Source: Pseudomonas sp. St316
GTDB lineage: Bacteria > Pseudomonadota > Gammaproteobacteria > Pseudomonadales > Pseudomonadaceae
NCBI RefSeq assembly: GCF_018325905.1
Contig: NZ_AP021901.1
Span: forward strand, 124,001 to 188,000
Direction: 5' to 3'
Length of the DNA: 64,000 nt
Below, piece by piece: positions 54,220 to 63,944 of the stretch (position 1 is the first letter of the stretch; each line of letters starts with the position of its first letter). The notes beneath the pieces were generated by a model. It ran no database searches and had not been told where the DNA came from. It saw nothing but the letters and a program-made list of their open reading frames with translations. The position numbers and the translations under genes are program-made.

Positions 54220-54765
54220 GTGACCCTTCGCACGTACCAGAACCACAGCCCGCGGCTAGCCCGTGGCGCTTTTGTCGACAGCACCGCGGTGGTGATCGGC
54301 GACGTCGAAATCGGCGAAGACAGCTCCGTCTGGCCGCTGACGGTCATTCGCGGCGATATGCACCGCATCCGTATCGGTGCGCGTACCAGCGTCCAGGATG
54401 GTTGCGTGCTGCACATCACCCACGCCGGACCGTTCAATCCCGATGGCTTCCCGTTGCTGATCGGCGACGACGTGACTGTCGCCCACAAAGTCATGCTCCA
54501 TGGTTGCTCCGTGGGCAACCGGATCCTGATCGGCATGGGCAGCATCGTCATGGACGGCGCGGTGGTCGAAGATGATGTAATCATCGGTGCCGGCAGCCTG
54601 GTACCGCCGGGCAAACGCCTGGAAAGCGGCTTTTTGTATGTCGGCAGCCCGGTGAAGCAGGCCCGGCCACTGACCGACAAGGAACGCGCGTTTTTCACCT
54701 ACAGCGCGGCGAACTACGTGAAGCTCAAGGACCTGCATCTGGCCGAAGGCTACGACCAGGTCTGA
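54220..54765 (+). CDS. Gamma-carbonic anhydrase family protein (YrdA-like)
   Basis: 181 aa left-handed beta-helix protein; GTG start at 54220 with AGAGAG upstream. Hexapeptide repeats run through the body (VVIGDVEIGEDSSVWPLTVIRGDMHRIRIGARTSVQDGCVLHITH, VTVAHKVMLHGCSVGNRILIGMGSIVMDGAVVEDDVIIGAGSLVPPG). The zinc-type His residues are those in LHITHA and AHKVMLHG. Members of this YrdA/CaiE group bind zinc but often show weak or no carbonic anhydrase activity. Divergent from prlC, with no operon partner. Confidence 0.92.
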   Translation: MTLRTYQNHSPRLARGAFVDSTAVVIGDVEIGEDSSVWPLTVIRGDMHRIRIGARTSVQDGCVLHITHAGPFNPDGFPLLIGDDVTVAHKVMLHGCSVGNRILIGMGSIVMDGAVVEDDVIIGAGSLVPPGKRLESGFLYVGSPVKQARPLTDKERAFFTYSAANYVKLKDLHLAEGYDQV

Positions 54766-54799
54766 CAGGTTCGTCACTGTCCTTCCTTGTTTGATTCAT

Positions 54800-54826
54800 C
54801 GTGGCGAGGGAGCTTGCTCCCGCTGG
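54800..54826. repeat. Short palindrome of the GTGGCGAGG family
   Basis: Single hairpin GTGGCGAGGGAGCTTGCTCC in the gap between the gamma-carbonic anhydrase and HAD genes; shares the GTGGCGAGGGAGCTTGC core seen near 56266. Confidence 0.65.
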
Positions 54827-54862
54827 GCTGCACAGCAGCCCCAATGACTTCCAGGAATTGCC

Positions 54863-55513
54863 ATGCACTACCAGACTGTACTCTTCGACCTCGACGGCAC
54901 CCTCACCGACCCGCGCGAGGGCATTACCCGTTCGATCCAGTTCGCCTTGAGCAAACTGGGCATCGACGAACCCGACCTGACCCGCCTTGAGCATTTCATC
55001 GGCCCACCGCTGTTGCAGGCCTTCATGCAGTTTTACGACTTCGACGAGGCGAAGGCCTGGGAGGCGGTGAACTTCTATCGTGAACGCTTCAAGGTCACCG
55101 GCTTATACGAAAATCGTGTCTTCGACGGCGTGATGCCACTGCTGGAAACCTTGGACGGCCAAGGGCGCCAGTTGTACATCGCCACCTCCAAACCCTGGGT
55201 CTTCGCCCGGGAAATCGCCCGCCACTTCGACTTCGCCCAGCACTTCAAGGTGATCTACGGCAGCGAACTGGACGGCACCCGCACCAATAAAGTCGAGCTG
55301 ATCGCCCACCTACTGGCCGAAGAAGGCCTCGACCCAGCCAATACCCTGATGATCGGCGACCGCAAACACGACCTGATCGGCGCCCACAGCAATGGCTTGG
55401 ATGCGGCGGCGGTGGGATATGGGTTTGGCAGTCATGAAGAACTCAGCGCCGAGGGCCCGGCGTATCACTTCGAGACGGTGGATGCGTTGCATCAGGCGTT
55501 TTTGCGGCGTTAG
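54863..55513 (+). CDS. HAD-superfamily phosphatase, Gph-like
   Basis: 216 aa Mg-dependent phosphohydrolase. HAD motifs: I TVLFDLDGTLTDPREGITRSI with the nucleophile Asp, II YIATSKPWVFA, III around TNKVELIAHLL, and IV MIGDRKHDLIGAHSNGLDAAAVGYGFGS. The helical cap lies between motifs I and II (IQFALSKLGIDEPDLTRLEHFIGPPLLQAFMQFYDF), the layout of phosphoglycolate phosphatase-like proteins. The exact substrate cannot be told. ATG 54863 is preceded by a weak AGGAATTGCC site. Two REPs follow its stop codon. Confidence 0.9.
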   Translation: MHYQTVLFDLDGTLTDPREGITRSIQFALSKLGIDEPDLTRLEHFIGPPLLQAFMQFYDFDEAKAWEAVNFYRERFKVTGLYENRVFDGVMPLLETLDGQGRQLYIATSKPWVFAREIARHFDFAQHFKVIYGSELDGTRTNKVELIAHLLAEEGLDPANTLMIGDRKHDLIGAHSNGLDAAAVGYGFGSHEELSAEGPAYHFETVDALHQAFLRR

Positions 55514-55520
55514 TCATATT

Positions 55521-55640
55521 GCTATCGCGGGCAAGCCTTGCTCCCACAGGCATTCCAGATGTTGCTTTTTTGAGGGAGCAAGCCTGCTCTTCATAGCACT
55601 CAAGGTGTTGCTCTGTGGGAGCAAGGCTTGCCCGCGATGA
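55521..55640. repeat. REP pair flanking the RAYT, downstream side
   Basis: Variant REPs at 55521-55550 (ATCGCGGGCAAGCCTTGCTCCCA) and, inverted, at 55611-55640 (TGTGGGAGCAAGGCTTGCCCGC) with a degraded GAGGGAGCAAGCCTGCTC arm between them. The CGGGCAAGCCTTGC core differs from the GAGCGAGCTTGC core of the other REPINs in the window. Confidence 0.85.
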
Positions 55641-55668
55641 GGCGATCGTGGACGCAGCTTGAATCGAG

Positions 55669-56127
55669 TCAGACCCATATCGCGTCCCACAAGGGATAGT
55701 CCCCAATTTTCGTAACTAAACCGGCCCGCAACGGGTTTGCCACGATGTATCGCGCGACTTTTTGTAACTCTTCCTCCTTTCGAATGGCCCGGTCATGGAA
55801 CCCATCCTGCCAAAGCGAGCCTTCCCGCTGCATCAATCGATTGAAGACAACTGTGGTCCGAGACTTCGTTCGCGCTATCAGTTTGGAGAGTCCTATACCC
55901 TGCAATTCGATCAGCCAGTGAAAATGGTCCGGCATCACCACCCAGGCTAACGAGTGGGCAAATTGCTCTTGCTGGGCCTTCCGAAAGGCATCAACCACCA
56001 AGCGCCCTGTCTCGAAGCGACTAAAAAACGGTTCGCGGTCGCGCGTATTCACTGTCAGCAAATAGATTTGCCCAGACTGCGAATAACGCCCGAAACGCAA
56101 TTGATTGGAGTGAGGCAGTGTTGTCAT
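55669..56127 (-). CDS. REP-associated tyrosine transposase (RAYT)
   Basis: 152 aa from ATG 56127 (AGGAGG about eight bases upstream); the longer frame to 56271 is rejected. It is a single-domain Y1 transposase of the IS200/IS605-related RAYT group: the HUH motif is VVMPDHFHWLIELQGIGLSKLIARTKSRT and the catalytic Tyr lies in LQKVARYIVANPLRAGLV. RAYTs mobilise REP/REPIN elements and are normally single copy and chromosomally resident. REPs of one variant flank it on both sides (55521-55640 and 56224-56252), the expected signature of a RAYT with its cognate REPs. Confidence 0.92.
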   Translation of the reverse strand: MTTLPHSNQLRFGRYSQSGQIYLLTVNTRDREPFFSRFETGRLVVDAFRKAQQEQFAHSLAWVVMPDHFHWLIELQGIGLSKLIARTKSRTTVVFNRLMQREGSLWQDGFHDRAIRKEEELQKVARYIVANPLRAGLVTKIGDYPLWDAIWV

Positions 56128-56223
56128 AAGTGATCCTCCTTGATCTGTCCTTTGTCTCAAGGCTAGGACAGCTGCAACGGATCCGACATTGGAATGTTGG
56201 AGCAGAATGTGTCTGGGCAGACA

Positions 56224-56288
56224 CCATCGCGGGCAAGCCTTGCTCCCACAGAGCTGGTCTTTAAGGATCAAGCTCCCTCGCCACAGGG
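56224..56288. repeat. REP upstream of the RAYT and adjoining GTGGCGAGG-family arm
   Basis: A single REP at 56224-56252 with the same CGCGGGCAAGCCTTGCTCCCA arm found downstream of the RAYT, followed at 56266-56288 by AAGCTCCCTCGCCACAGG, an arm of the other palindrome family. Confidence 0.8.
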
Positions 56289-56296
56289 GGGTGGCG

Positions 56297-57289
56297 TCAG
56301 GCCCTGAACTGGCTCGGCGCTACCCCACTCCAGCGCACGAAGGCATGGCGGAAGCTGGCGGTTTCGCTGAAGCCCAGTCGTTCGGCGATTCGATAGATCG
56401 GCAATTGGTCCTCGCAGAGCATCTGCTTGGCCCGTTCGAAGCGCAGTTCGTCCAGCAGTTCCTGGTAGCTGCAGCCCAGGTCCTTGAGGTGGCGCCGCAA
56501 GGTGCGGGCCGAGCAGTTCATTTGTTCGGCGAGGCCTTCCAGTCCGGGGGCGGCGTCCAGTTGGGCATCGAGCAACTGGCGGATCCGCCCCAGCCAGGCC
56601 TGGCGTCCGGTGAATTCGGTGTTCTGCCGGCGGCAGCGTTCGGCCATGGCGTGATGGGTGATGGGGTCGGCCAGGGGCAAGGGTTGGTCGAGCCAGTGAC
56701 GCTCGAAAGCGAACGCATTATCGACGCTGCCAAAGCGCACCGGGCAATCGAAGAGCGCTGCGTAGCGCGCCTGGTAATCGGGCGCCGGATGTTCGAAGCG
56801 TGCCGCATGCAAGGGCAGTACATGACCAAGGAGGTCGTTACAGATTACCCTCAGCGAAACCATGCAGAACTCGGCATTGAACACTGCCAGGGCCGGATTC
56901 TCCCGATAATCGCTGGCGCTGAACCAGATGCACTGGCCGTCATCGTCCAGGTTCAGTTCGAAGAGTGTTCCCAATAGCGCCGGATAGCGCAGCGCCAGGC
57001 GCAAGGCGTCACCTAAGGTGGCACTGGTGAGCAGCGCATAGCCGAGCATCCCGTAGGACGAAACGTGCATGCGCAGGCCCAGTTCCAGGCCGATGTCGCG
57101 CTTGAGAGCCACGGCGTTGGCGCAGACCTGCATCTCCTGGTTGGTGGTGATGCGTGTATCGGCCCGGCTCAGGTCCGCCGCGCTGATGCCGCTGCCGGCC
57201 AGCAATGCCTCACTGGGCAGCCCTTGGTGCTTGAAGGTGCTCAGTACCAGAGAGACGGCGTTGAGGGTGGTGAGGTGGGAATGAAGCAT
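56297..57289 (-). CDS. AraC-family transcriptional regulator
   Basis: 330 aa from ATG 57289. The N-terminal half is an arabinose-binding-like regulatory domain (LPSEALLAGSGISAADLSRADTRITTNQEMQVCANAVALKRDIGLELGLRMHVSSYGMLGYALLTSATLGDALRLALRYPALLG); the C-terminal ~100 residues hold the double helix-turn-helix (LEGLAEQMNCSARTLRRHLKDLGCSYQELLDELRFERAKQMLCEDQLPIYRIAERLGFSETASFRHAFVRWSGVAPSQFR). This domain order is that of the OruR/ArgR-like pseudomonad AraC group, which often controls amino-acid use. It sits upstream of nothing obvious on the minus strand, with the asparaginase gene also minus behind a REPIN. Confidence 0.9.
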   Translation of the reverse strand: MLHSHLTTLNAVSLVLSTFKHQGLPSEALLAGSGISAADLSRADTRITTNQEMQVCANAVALKRDIGLELGLRMHVSSYGMLGYALLTSATLGDALRLALRYPALLGTLFELNLDDDGQCIWFSASDYRENPALAVFNAEFCMVSLRVICNDLLGHVLPLHAARFEHPAPDYQARYAALFDCPVRFGSVDNAFAFERHWLDQPLPLADPITHHAMAERCRRQNTEFTGRQAWLGRIRQLLDAQLDAAPGLEGLAEQMNCSARTLRRHLKDLGCSYQELLDELRFERAKQMLCEDQLPIYRIAERLGFSETASFRHAFVRWSGVAPSQFRA

Positions 57290-57365
57290 GTCCGTTTCCA
57301 GCCTGGGGAAGCTGGAGACGGAGCAAGTTACATGCCGGGTGAAAATCGGACGCTCAATGAAACAC

Positions 57366-57455
57366 CTGGGGGAGCTTGCTCGCGATGGCTGCCTACTATT
57401 GGGAACATCAAATTGAATGTCCTGCCGCTATCGCGAGCAAGCTCGCTCCCACAGG
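57366..57455. repeat. REPIN with truncated left arm
   Basis: The right REP (ATCGCGAGCAAGCTCGCTCC) is intact, the left one lacks the GAGC of the core (GGGGGAGCTTGCTCGC). About 50 bp lie between them. It separates the AraC and asparaginase genes. Confidence 0.85.
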
Positions 57456-57468
57456 TGGTGCAGGTGTG

Positions 57469-58473
57469 TCAGCTCAGCTCGCCACACAGGTCCAGCTCTA
57501 CCAGCCGCCGAACCTCTTCCACCGGCAGCCCGGCGCCAATCAACGCCTGCAACTTGCCGAACGCGGCTTCACGGGTCATGCCGCCGCCGGACAGCACGCC
57601 GACGCCGCGCAAGCGGCTGCCAGCCTCATACACGTCCAGCTCGACACCACCTTCATGGCATTGGGTCACCGCCACGACCACCACGCCGCTGTCCCGCGCC
57701 CGCTCGAGGCTGGCGAGGAAGGCCGGGTTGTCGCTCGGCCCGGTGCCGCTGCCATAGCACTCCAGCACCAGGCCCTGGATGCCGCTGCCCAGCAGGCCGT
57801 CCAGGATCTCGGCACTGATGCCGGGAAACAGCGGCAGCGCGGCGATGTTCGCCAGGTGCTTGGGCTGGTTGTAATTCAACTGCGCCGGCAGCGAGGAGGC
57901 TTTGACGCCGCCGCCCTGGCGTTCGAGGCGCTTGAACGGGTGGCGACCGAAGCTGCGCACTTTCGCGCAACGGGTTGGTGCCAGCAGTTCACCGTGGAAG
58001 TACAGGTGCACGCCTGGCGCCAGACCCTGGCCAAGGGCGACCAGCGCGCCGCTGAGGTTTTCCCAGGCGTCGCTGTCGGTCACGCCGGCGGGCAGCATGG
58101 AACCGGTGAAGCAGACCCGCGCATGCAGGCCCAGCAGTTGGAAACTCATCGCCGCGGCGCTGTAGGCCAGAGTGTCGGTACCGTGCAGGATCAGTACGCT
58201 GTCGCAGCCCTGCACATCCACGGCATCGACCACCGCTTCGCGCAGTTGCTGCCAGTAGGCCGGGGTCATGTTGGCGCTGTCGATCAGCGGTGACATTTCC
58301 CGGAAGCGCCATTGCGGTACGACGAGTTCGGGTTGGCTGTGCAGGTAATCGCGCATCCGCGCTTCGAAACCGGATGCCGGGGCCAGGCCGTGGGCGCTGG
58401 CCTGCATGCCGATGGTGCCGCCAGTGTAGAGCACCATGACGTGCTGGGCGCCAGGGTAGGTCGTGGAATTCAT
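57469..58473 (-). CDS. ansA: Type I (cytoplasmic) L-asparaginase
   Basis: Hydrolyses asparagine to aspartate and ammonia. 334 aa from ATG 58473, with GGAG upstream; no signal peptide, so cytoplasmic type. Catalytic triad regions: MVLYTGGTIGMQASAHGLAPASG with the nucleophile Thr, and SVLILHGTDTLAYSAAAMSFQLLGLHARVCFTGSMLPAG with the second Thr-Asp-Lys-type site. The C-terminal domain includes GGGVKASSLPAQLNYNQPKHLANIAALPLFPGISAEILDG. It is upstream (minus strand) of the AraC gene and downstream of the AGCS symporter gene, with which it forms the asparagine/aspartate catabolic neighbourhood together with aspA. Confidence 0.94.
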   Translation of the reverse strand: MNSTTYPGAQHVMVLYTGGTIGMQASAHGLAPASGFEARMRDYLHSQPELVVPQWRFREMSPLIDSANMTPAYWQQLREAVVDAVDVQGCDSVLILHGTDTLAYSAAAMSFQLLGLHARVCFTGSMLPAGVTDSDAWENLSGALVALGQGLAPGVHLYFHGELLAPTRCAKVRSFGRHPFKRLERQGGGVKASSLPAQLNYNQPKHLANIAALPLFPGISAEILDGLLGSGIQGLVLECYGSGTGPSDNPAFLASLERARDSGVVVVAVTQCHEGGVELDVYEAGSRLRGVGVLSGGGMTREAAFGKLQALIGAGLPVEEVRRLVELDLCGELS

Positions 58474-58608
58474 GGTTGTTCTCCGAAGACGAAAACGGCA
58501 GCTTGGGTTAGCCGCCACAGCGTAAGGTCGAGCATGACGCCGACCTTACGCTGTGTCACGCCGGGCGCAGGGGATGCGCCCGATTTTTTCCGAACAGCTT
58601 ATGACCGA

Positions 58609-60060
58609 TCAGCGTTGCGCTGCAGTCGCACCAGCAACAGCGGTGTCAGGTTTGGCAACCGGCGCCGAAGGGGTGGCTGGCCAAGCCTTGCGGTCCAGGT
58701 CCAGGTCCGGGAACTTGCTGGAGTCGAAGACTGGAGTCTTGATACCGGCCGAGCGCTGGTCATCGTAGTCACGCAGGATGCGCATGCCGACCTTGAACAG
58801 CAGGAACAGCGCGATCAGGTTCACGAACGCCAGCAGGGTCATGGTGATGTCGGCAAAGGCGAACACGGTGCCGAGGTTTTCGATGGCGCCCCAGAAAATC
58901 AGGACCAGGACCAGCGCGCGGTAGGCGATCAGGGCCTTGCGGTTTTCACCCAGTATGAAGCGCAGGTTGTTTTCGCCCAGGTAGTAGTTGTAGAGGATCG
59001 AGGTGAACACGAACAAGGACAAGGCCACGGAGATGAATACCCGGCCCCAGTCACCCACTACGGCTGCCAGGGAGTTCTGGGTCAGGGCAATGCCGTCGCC
59101 TTCGAAGCCTGGGGTGTAGAAGCCCGACAGCAGGATCAGCAGCGCGGTGCAGGTGCAGATCACGAACGTGTCCAGGAACACGCTGAACGCCTGTACCACG
59201 CCCTGGGCTACCGGGTGCTCGACCGAGGCTACGGCGGCCACGTTAGGCGCACTGCCCAGGCCGGCTTCGTTGGCGAACACGCCACGTTTGACGCCCATGA
59301 CGATGGCGCTGCCGATCAGGCCGCCAAAGGCCTGGTCCAGACCGAAGGCGCTCTTGACGATGGTCGCCAGCATGGCCGGTACGTGGTCGAACTGCAGCAC
59401 GATCACGTAGATGGTCACGGCGATATACGCCAGGGTCTTGACCGGTACCAGCAGGTCGGCAACCCTGGCGATACGCTTGATCCCACCGATGAACACCAGG
59501 CCCAGCAGCACTGCCAGGCCCAGGCCGGTGTAGGTGGTGTCCAAGCCAAAGGCGTTGTTCAGGGAATGGGTGACCGCGTGGGCTTGCAGGCCGTTGAAGG
59601 CGAAGCCGAAGGTGACCAGCAGCAGGAGCGCCATGATCATGCCCAACCAGCGTTTTTGCAGGCCGTGCTGGATGTAGTAGGACGGGCCGCCACGGTACTG
59701 GCCTTCGGAGTCGCAGCGCTTGTAGAGCTGGCCGAGGGAGCATTCGAAGAAGCTGCTGGACATGCCGACCAGGGCGGTCACCCACATCCAGAACACCGCA
59801 CCAGGACCGCCGAGGGTCACGGCGATGCCGACACCGGCGATGTTGCCCGCGCCGACACGACCGGCCAGGCTGAGCATCAGGGCCTGGAAGGAACTGAGCT
59901 GGTCAGTGCTGCTTTTCAGGCTGTCACGGAACACCGAGAACATATGAAAGAAATGACGGAACTGGACGAAACGCGAGCGGATCGTGAAGTAGCTCCCGAG
60001 CCCGACAATGAGCACGATCAGCACTTTCCCTGAGAGGAAGTCGTTGATGACTTCAAGCAT
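58609..60060 (-). CDS. Alanine/glycine:cation symporter family protein (AGCS)
   Basis: 483 aa inner-membrane Na+ symporter from ATG 60060, with GAGGAAT upstream. Around ten or eleven hydrophobic segments; family signatures include FSSFQALMLSLAGRVGAGNIAGVGIAVTLGGPGAVFWMWVTALVGMSSSFFECSLGQLYKRC and GGPSYYIQHGL, with FAFADITMTLLAFVNLIALFLLF near the end. AGCS proteins import alanine, glycine or related amino acids. Between asparaginase and aspartase genes, an asparagine/aspartate or alanine uptake role is plausible. A hydrophilic 40-residue C-terminal tail follows the last helix. Confidence 0.93.
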   Translation of the reverse strand: MLEVINDFLSGKVLIVLIVGLGSYFTIRSRFVQFRHFFHMFSVFRDSLKSSTDQLSSFQALMLSLAGRVGAGNIAGVGIAVTLGGPGAVFWMWVTALVGMSSSFFECSLGQLYKRCDSEGQYRGGPSYYIQHGLQKRWLGMIMALLLLVTFGFAFNGLQAHAVTHSLNNAFGLDTTYTGLGLAVLLGLVFIGGIKRIARVADLLVPVKTLAYIAVTIYVIVLQFDHVPAMLATIVKSAFGLDQAFGGLIGSAIVMGVKRGVFANEAGLGSAPNVAAVASVEHPVAQGVVQAFSVFLDTFVICTCTALLILLSGFYTPGFEGDGIALTQNSLAAVVGDWGRVFISVALSLFVFTSILYNYYLGENNLRFILGENRKALIAYRALVLVLIFWGAIENLGTVFAFADITMTLLAFVNLIALFLLFKVGMRILRDYDDQRSAGIKTPVFDSSKFPDLDLDRKAWPATPSAPVAKPDTAVAGATAAQR

Positions 60061-60342
60061 GAGTATTCCTCGCTGTTTTTTGTTTAAGCAAATGCTGGCC
60101 ATTTGGAAATATCGCGTTACATCGGTCGGCGCGCGGCCCAACAGGTGAGGCGATGTTTCGTCCCGGTCCATTTTCGCGGGTTGTTATTAGTTCGGTTTTC
60201 GCATGTTTAAGGGTCACGTTGCAGACGACCACTCATGCGAAGAGGGGCGGCACTATACCTATCAGTGCGGTGCCCGTCTGCACAGTTGTGGTGCGTCCGA
60301 CGAAACGAAACCTTTGAAACACCTGGCCTTTCGGTCAGGTTA

Positions 60343-60433
60343 TTGTGGGCGCTAGCCTGCTCGTATTGGCTGGCGACGCGGTTTACAACGGGCAGCGCGT
60401 CGTCGTTTATCGCGAGCAGGTTCCTTCCCACAG
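60343..60433. repeat. Degraded REPIN
   Basis: Recognisable arms TGTGGGCGCTAGCCTGCTCG and ATCGCGAGCAGGTTCCTTCC with several substitutions, about 50 bp apart. An older, decaying copy compared with the intact REPINs. Confidence 0.65.
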
Positions 60434-60461
60434 ATTCAGTCATCCTTTGCTGCTATCAATT

Positions 60462-60494
60462 AAAAAAAGGGCTTGGGGAAGATCCCCAAGCCCT
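60462..60494 (-). terminator. Intrinsic terminator after aspA
   Basis: Perfect stem GGGCTTGGGG / CCCCAAGCCC with a short loop, followed on the minus strand by seven T residues, 53 bp beyond the aspA stop codon. Confidence 0.95.
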
Positions 60495-60547
60495 CAAAAG
60501 GTGAGAGGTGTCTAGTCCCTCGACCTGGTGAGCGGTGGTTGCGTCGA

Positions 60548-61972
<1,425 letters not shown>

Positions 61973-62152
61973 GATGGAAATCATCTCGATAAGGACCCGG
62001 TCTGAGCCGGAACGCTGTGAATCCTAGGCTCTCGAAAAAAATAGGGCCAATGCTGTTAAACACTGGCCTATGCATATTCGGCATAATGTGGGTGTGACGT
62101 CGGCGGTGCGACGAGCGTGTGACCTGTTTTGGTGCGTGTAAGGGAGGACGTG

Positions 62153-63070
62153 ATGAATCTTGAAAGCAAATGGCTTGAGGACTTCAGTGCCCTGGCTGCT
62201 ACCCGCAGTTTCTCCCAGGCGGCCGAGCGGCGCTTCGTGACGCAACCGGCGTTCAGCCGGCGAATCCGCAGCCTGGAGGCGGCGCTGGGGCTGACCCTGG
62301 TCAATCGTTCGCGCACGCCTGTCGAGCTGACGGCGGCGGGGCAGTTGTTCCTGGTGACGGCGCGCACGGTGGTTGAGCAGTTGGGTGAAGTGCTGCGTCA
62401 TTTGCATCACCTGGAGGGCGGGCAGGGCGAAGTCATACAAGTGGCCGCCGCCCACTCCCTGGCGCTGGGCTTTTTCCCGCGCTGGATCGCGCAACTGCGC
62501 AACGAAGGGATGAACATCGCCACGCGGCTGGTGGCGACCAACGTCGGTGATGCCGTCCACGCCTTGCGTGAAGGCGGCTGCGACCTGATGCTGGCCTTCT
62601 ACGATCCGGACTCGGCCATGCAGATGGACCCGGAGATCTTCCCGTCGCTGCACCTGGGCCAGACCGAGATGCTGCCGGTGTGCGCCGCCGATGCCAGCGG
62701 CAATCCGCTGTTCGACCTTGAAGGCGAGGCCAGCGTGCCGCTGCTGGCCTACAGTGCCGGGGCATTCCTCGGGCGTTCGGTCAACCAGTTGTTGCGCCAG
62801 CGGGCGCTGCGTTTCACCACGATCTACGAAACGGCCATGGCCGACAGCCTGAAAAGCATGGCCCTGGAAGGCCTGGGCATCGCCTGGGTGCCGCACCTGA
62901 GCGTACGCGCCGAACTGGCCCGGGGTGAACTGGTGATCTGCGGCGGCACGCAGTGGCACGTGCCGTTGGAGATCCGTCTTTACCGCTGCGCCTTGGTACG
63001 CAAGGCCAATGTGCGGTTGTTGTGGCGCAAGCTCGAAGGTGGCGTGGTGCAGGGCGCCGCCGGACTCTGA
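62153..63070 (+). CDS. LysR-type regulator divergent from aspA
   Basis: 305 aa from ATG 62153, with AGGGAGG seven bases upstream. Winged helix at about 1-62 (LESKWLEDFSALAATRSFSQAAERRFVTQPAFSRRIRSLEAALGLTLVNRS) and an effector domain beginning VIQVAAAHSLALGFFPRWIAQL, with MALEGLGIAWVPHLSVRAELARGEL near the end. Divergent from aspA with about 180 bp between, so it probably controls aspartase. The position matches PA5428. A REPIN and the purE leader follow. Confidence 0.93.
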   Translation: MNLESKWLEDFSALAATRSFSQAAERRFVTQPAFSRRIRSLEAALGLTLVNRSRTPVELTAAGQLFLVTARTVVEQLGEVLRHLHHLEGGQGEVIQVAAAHSLALGFFPRWIAQLRNEGMNIATRLVATNVGDAVHALREGGCDLMLAFYDPDSAMQMDPEIFPSLHLGQTEMLPVCAADASGNPLFDLEGEASVPLLAYSAGAFLGRSVNQLLRQRALRFTTIYETAMADSLKSMALEGLGIAWVPHLSVRAELARGELVICGGTQWHVPLEIRLYRCALVRKANVRLLWRKLEGGVVQGAAGL

Positions 63071-63121
63071 TGCAGCGCAGATCCCCTTGTGGGATGCCGC
63101 TGAATCAGGGTCATCACCGAG

Positions 63122-63216
63122 CCCTTGTGGGAGCGAGCTTGCTCGCGATGGCGGCCTGACATTCACCGTGGCATTGACTGGCCTACCGCTATCGCGAGCA
63201 AGCACGCTCCCACAGG
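63122..63216. repeat. REPIN
   Basis: Inverted REP pair, left GTGGGAGCGAGCTTGCTCGC, right ATCGCGAGCAAGCACGCTCC with one substitution, about 45 bp apart; 51 bp beyond the LysR stop codon. Confidence 0.9.
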
Positions 63217-63293
63217 GATTAGTGTCGTAGTTCTGCTGACCTTGGAGTCAATAAAACCGCCACTTCATCGCAAATGACAGATGGTCGGCGAAA

Positions 63294-63323
63294 GTGCGTT
63301 TAACGCACCATTTTCGGTATACT
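63294..63323 (+). promoter_or_regulatory. Candidate purE promoter with overlapping palindrome
   Basis: A perfect palindrome GTGCGTTTAACGCAC (63294-63308) lies where the -35 would be, followed by TATACT at 63318-63323 as -10. A repressor bound to the palindrome would block this promoter; it slightly resembles the E. coli PurR operator, but no PurR role is claimed. Confidence 0.5.
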
Positions 63324-63360
63324 GCCCGGCCTTCGGTCGGTTCGCCCGACCATCATTCGT

Positions 63361-63402
63361 ACAACAAGCCACGCCGGTTTCCTGCGTGGCTTGTTGTTTT
63401 TT
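63361..63402 (+). terminator. Intrinsic terminator in the purE leader (possible attenuator)
   Basis: A perfect 14-bp stem (ACAACAAGCCACGC / GCGTGGCTTGTTGT) with a 9-base loop and six T residues, only 38 bp before the purE start codon and downstream of the candidate promoter. A smaller hairpin (GGTCGG / CCGACC, 63335-63352) lies before it. The two could form an attenuation switch, or the terminator could cut a small leader RNA. Confidence 0.75.
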
Positions 63403-63440
63403 GACGCGCCTGCGGGCGCCCAGAGAGAAGAGGCACGACG

Positions 63441-63932
63441 ATGAGTGCACTGGTTGGCGTGATCATGGGCTCCAAGTCCGATTGGTCCACCCTTAGCCAC
63501 ACCGCCGATATGCTGGAAAAGCTCGGCATCCCTTACGAGGTGAAAGTGGTCTCTGCCCACCGTACCCCGGACCTGCTGTTCCAGTACGCCGAAGAGGCCG
63601 AGGCGCGTGGCATCGAGGTGATCATCGCCGGTGCCGGTGGCGCCGCCCATTTGCCAGGCATGTGTGCGGCCAAGACCCATCTGCCGGTGCTGGGCGTGCC
63701 GGTCCAGTCTTCGATGCTCTCGGGCGTCGATTCGTTGCTGTCGATCGTGCAGATGCCGGCCGGCATTCCGGTCGCGACCCTGGCCATCGGCAAGGCCGGC
63801 GCGATCAACGCAGCCCTGCTGTCGGCGAGCATCCTGGGCGCCAAGCACCCACAATTTCATACCGTGCTGAAAAAATTCCGCGCTGAGCAGACAGACAGCG
63901 TCCTGGACAATCCAGACCCACGCATTGCCTGA
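63441..63932 (+). CDS. purE: 5-(carboxyamino)imidazole ribonucleotide mutase PurE
   Basis: Purine biosynthesis: rearranges N5-CAIR to CAIR. 163 aa, AGAGG upstream of ATG 63441. Signature [114 protein letters not shown], with the active-site SAHRTP and [10 protein letters not shown] loops. Twelve bp before purK on the same strand, the standard purEK pair. Expression is probably controlled by the leader upstream. Confidence 0.97.
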   Translation: MSALVGVIMGSKSDWSTLSHTADMLEKLGIPYEVKVVSAHRTPDLLFQYAEEAEARGIEVIIAGAGGAAHLPGMCAAKTHLPVLGVPVQSSMLSGVDSLLSIVQMPAGIPVATLAIGKAGAINAALLSASILGAKHPQFHTVLKKFRAEQTDSVLDNPDPRIA

Positions 63933-63944
63933 GGTTGTTGACGA

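Larger units (their letters stand above)
60061..60547. other. Intergenic region with degraded REPIN and aspA terminator
   Basis: 487 bp. From the left: the AGCS promoter region (minus, 60061 to about 60240), a decayed REPIN at 60343-60433, and the strong terminator at 60462-60494 just downstream of aspA. No gene is evident. Confidence 0.6.
63071..63440. other. Intergenic region: REPIN, purE promoter and leader
   Basis: 370 bp after the LysR gene: REPIN at 63122-63216, then A+T-rich sequence, the palindrome and -10 near 63294-63323, a leader hairpin at about 63335-63352 and the terminator hairpin at 63361-63402 before purE. Confidence 0.7.

Noticed and set aside
58312..60033. Plus-strand open frame of 573 codons opposite the symporter gene
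   Set aside because: Antisense artefact with Gln/His/Asp-rich composition.
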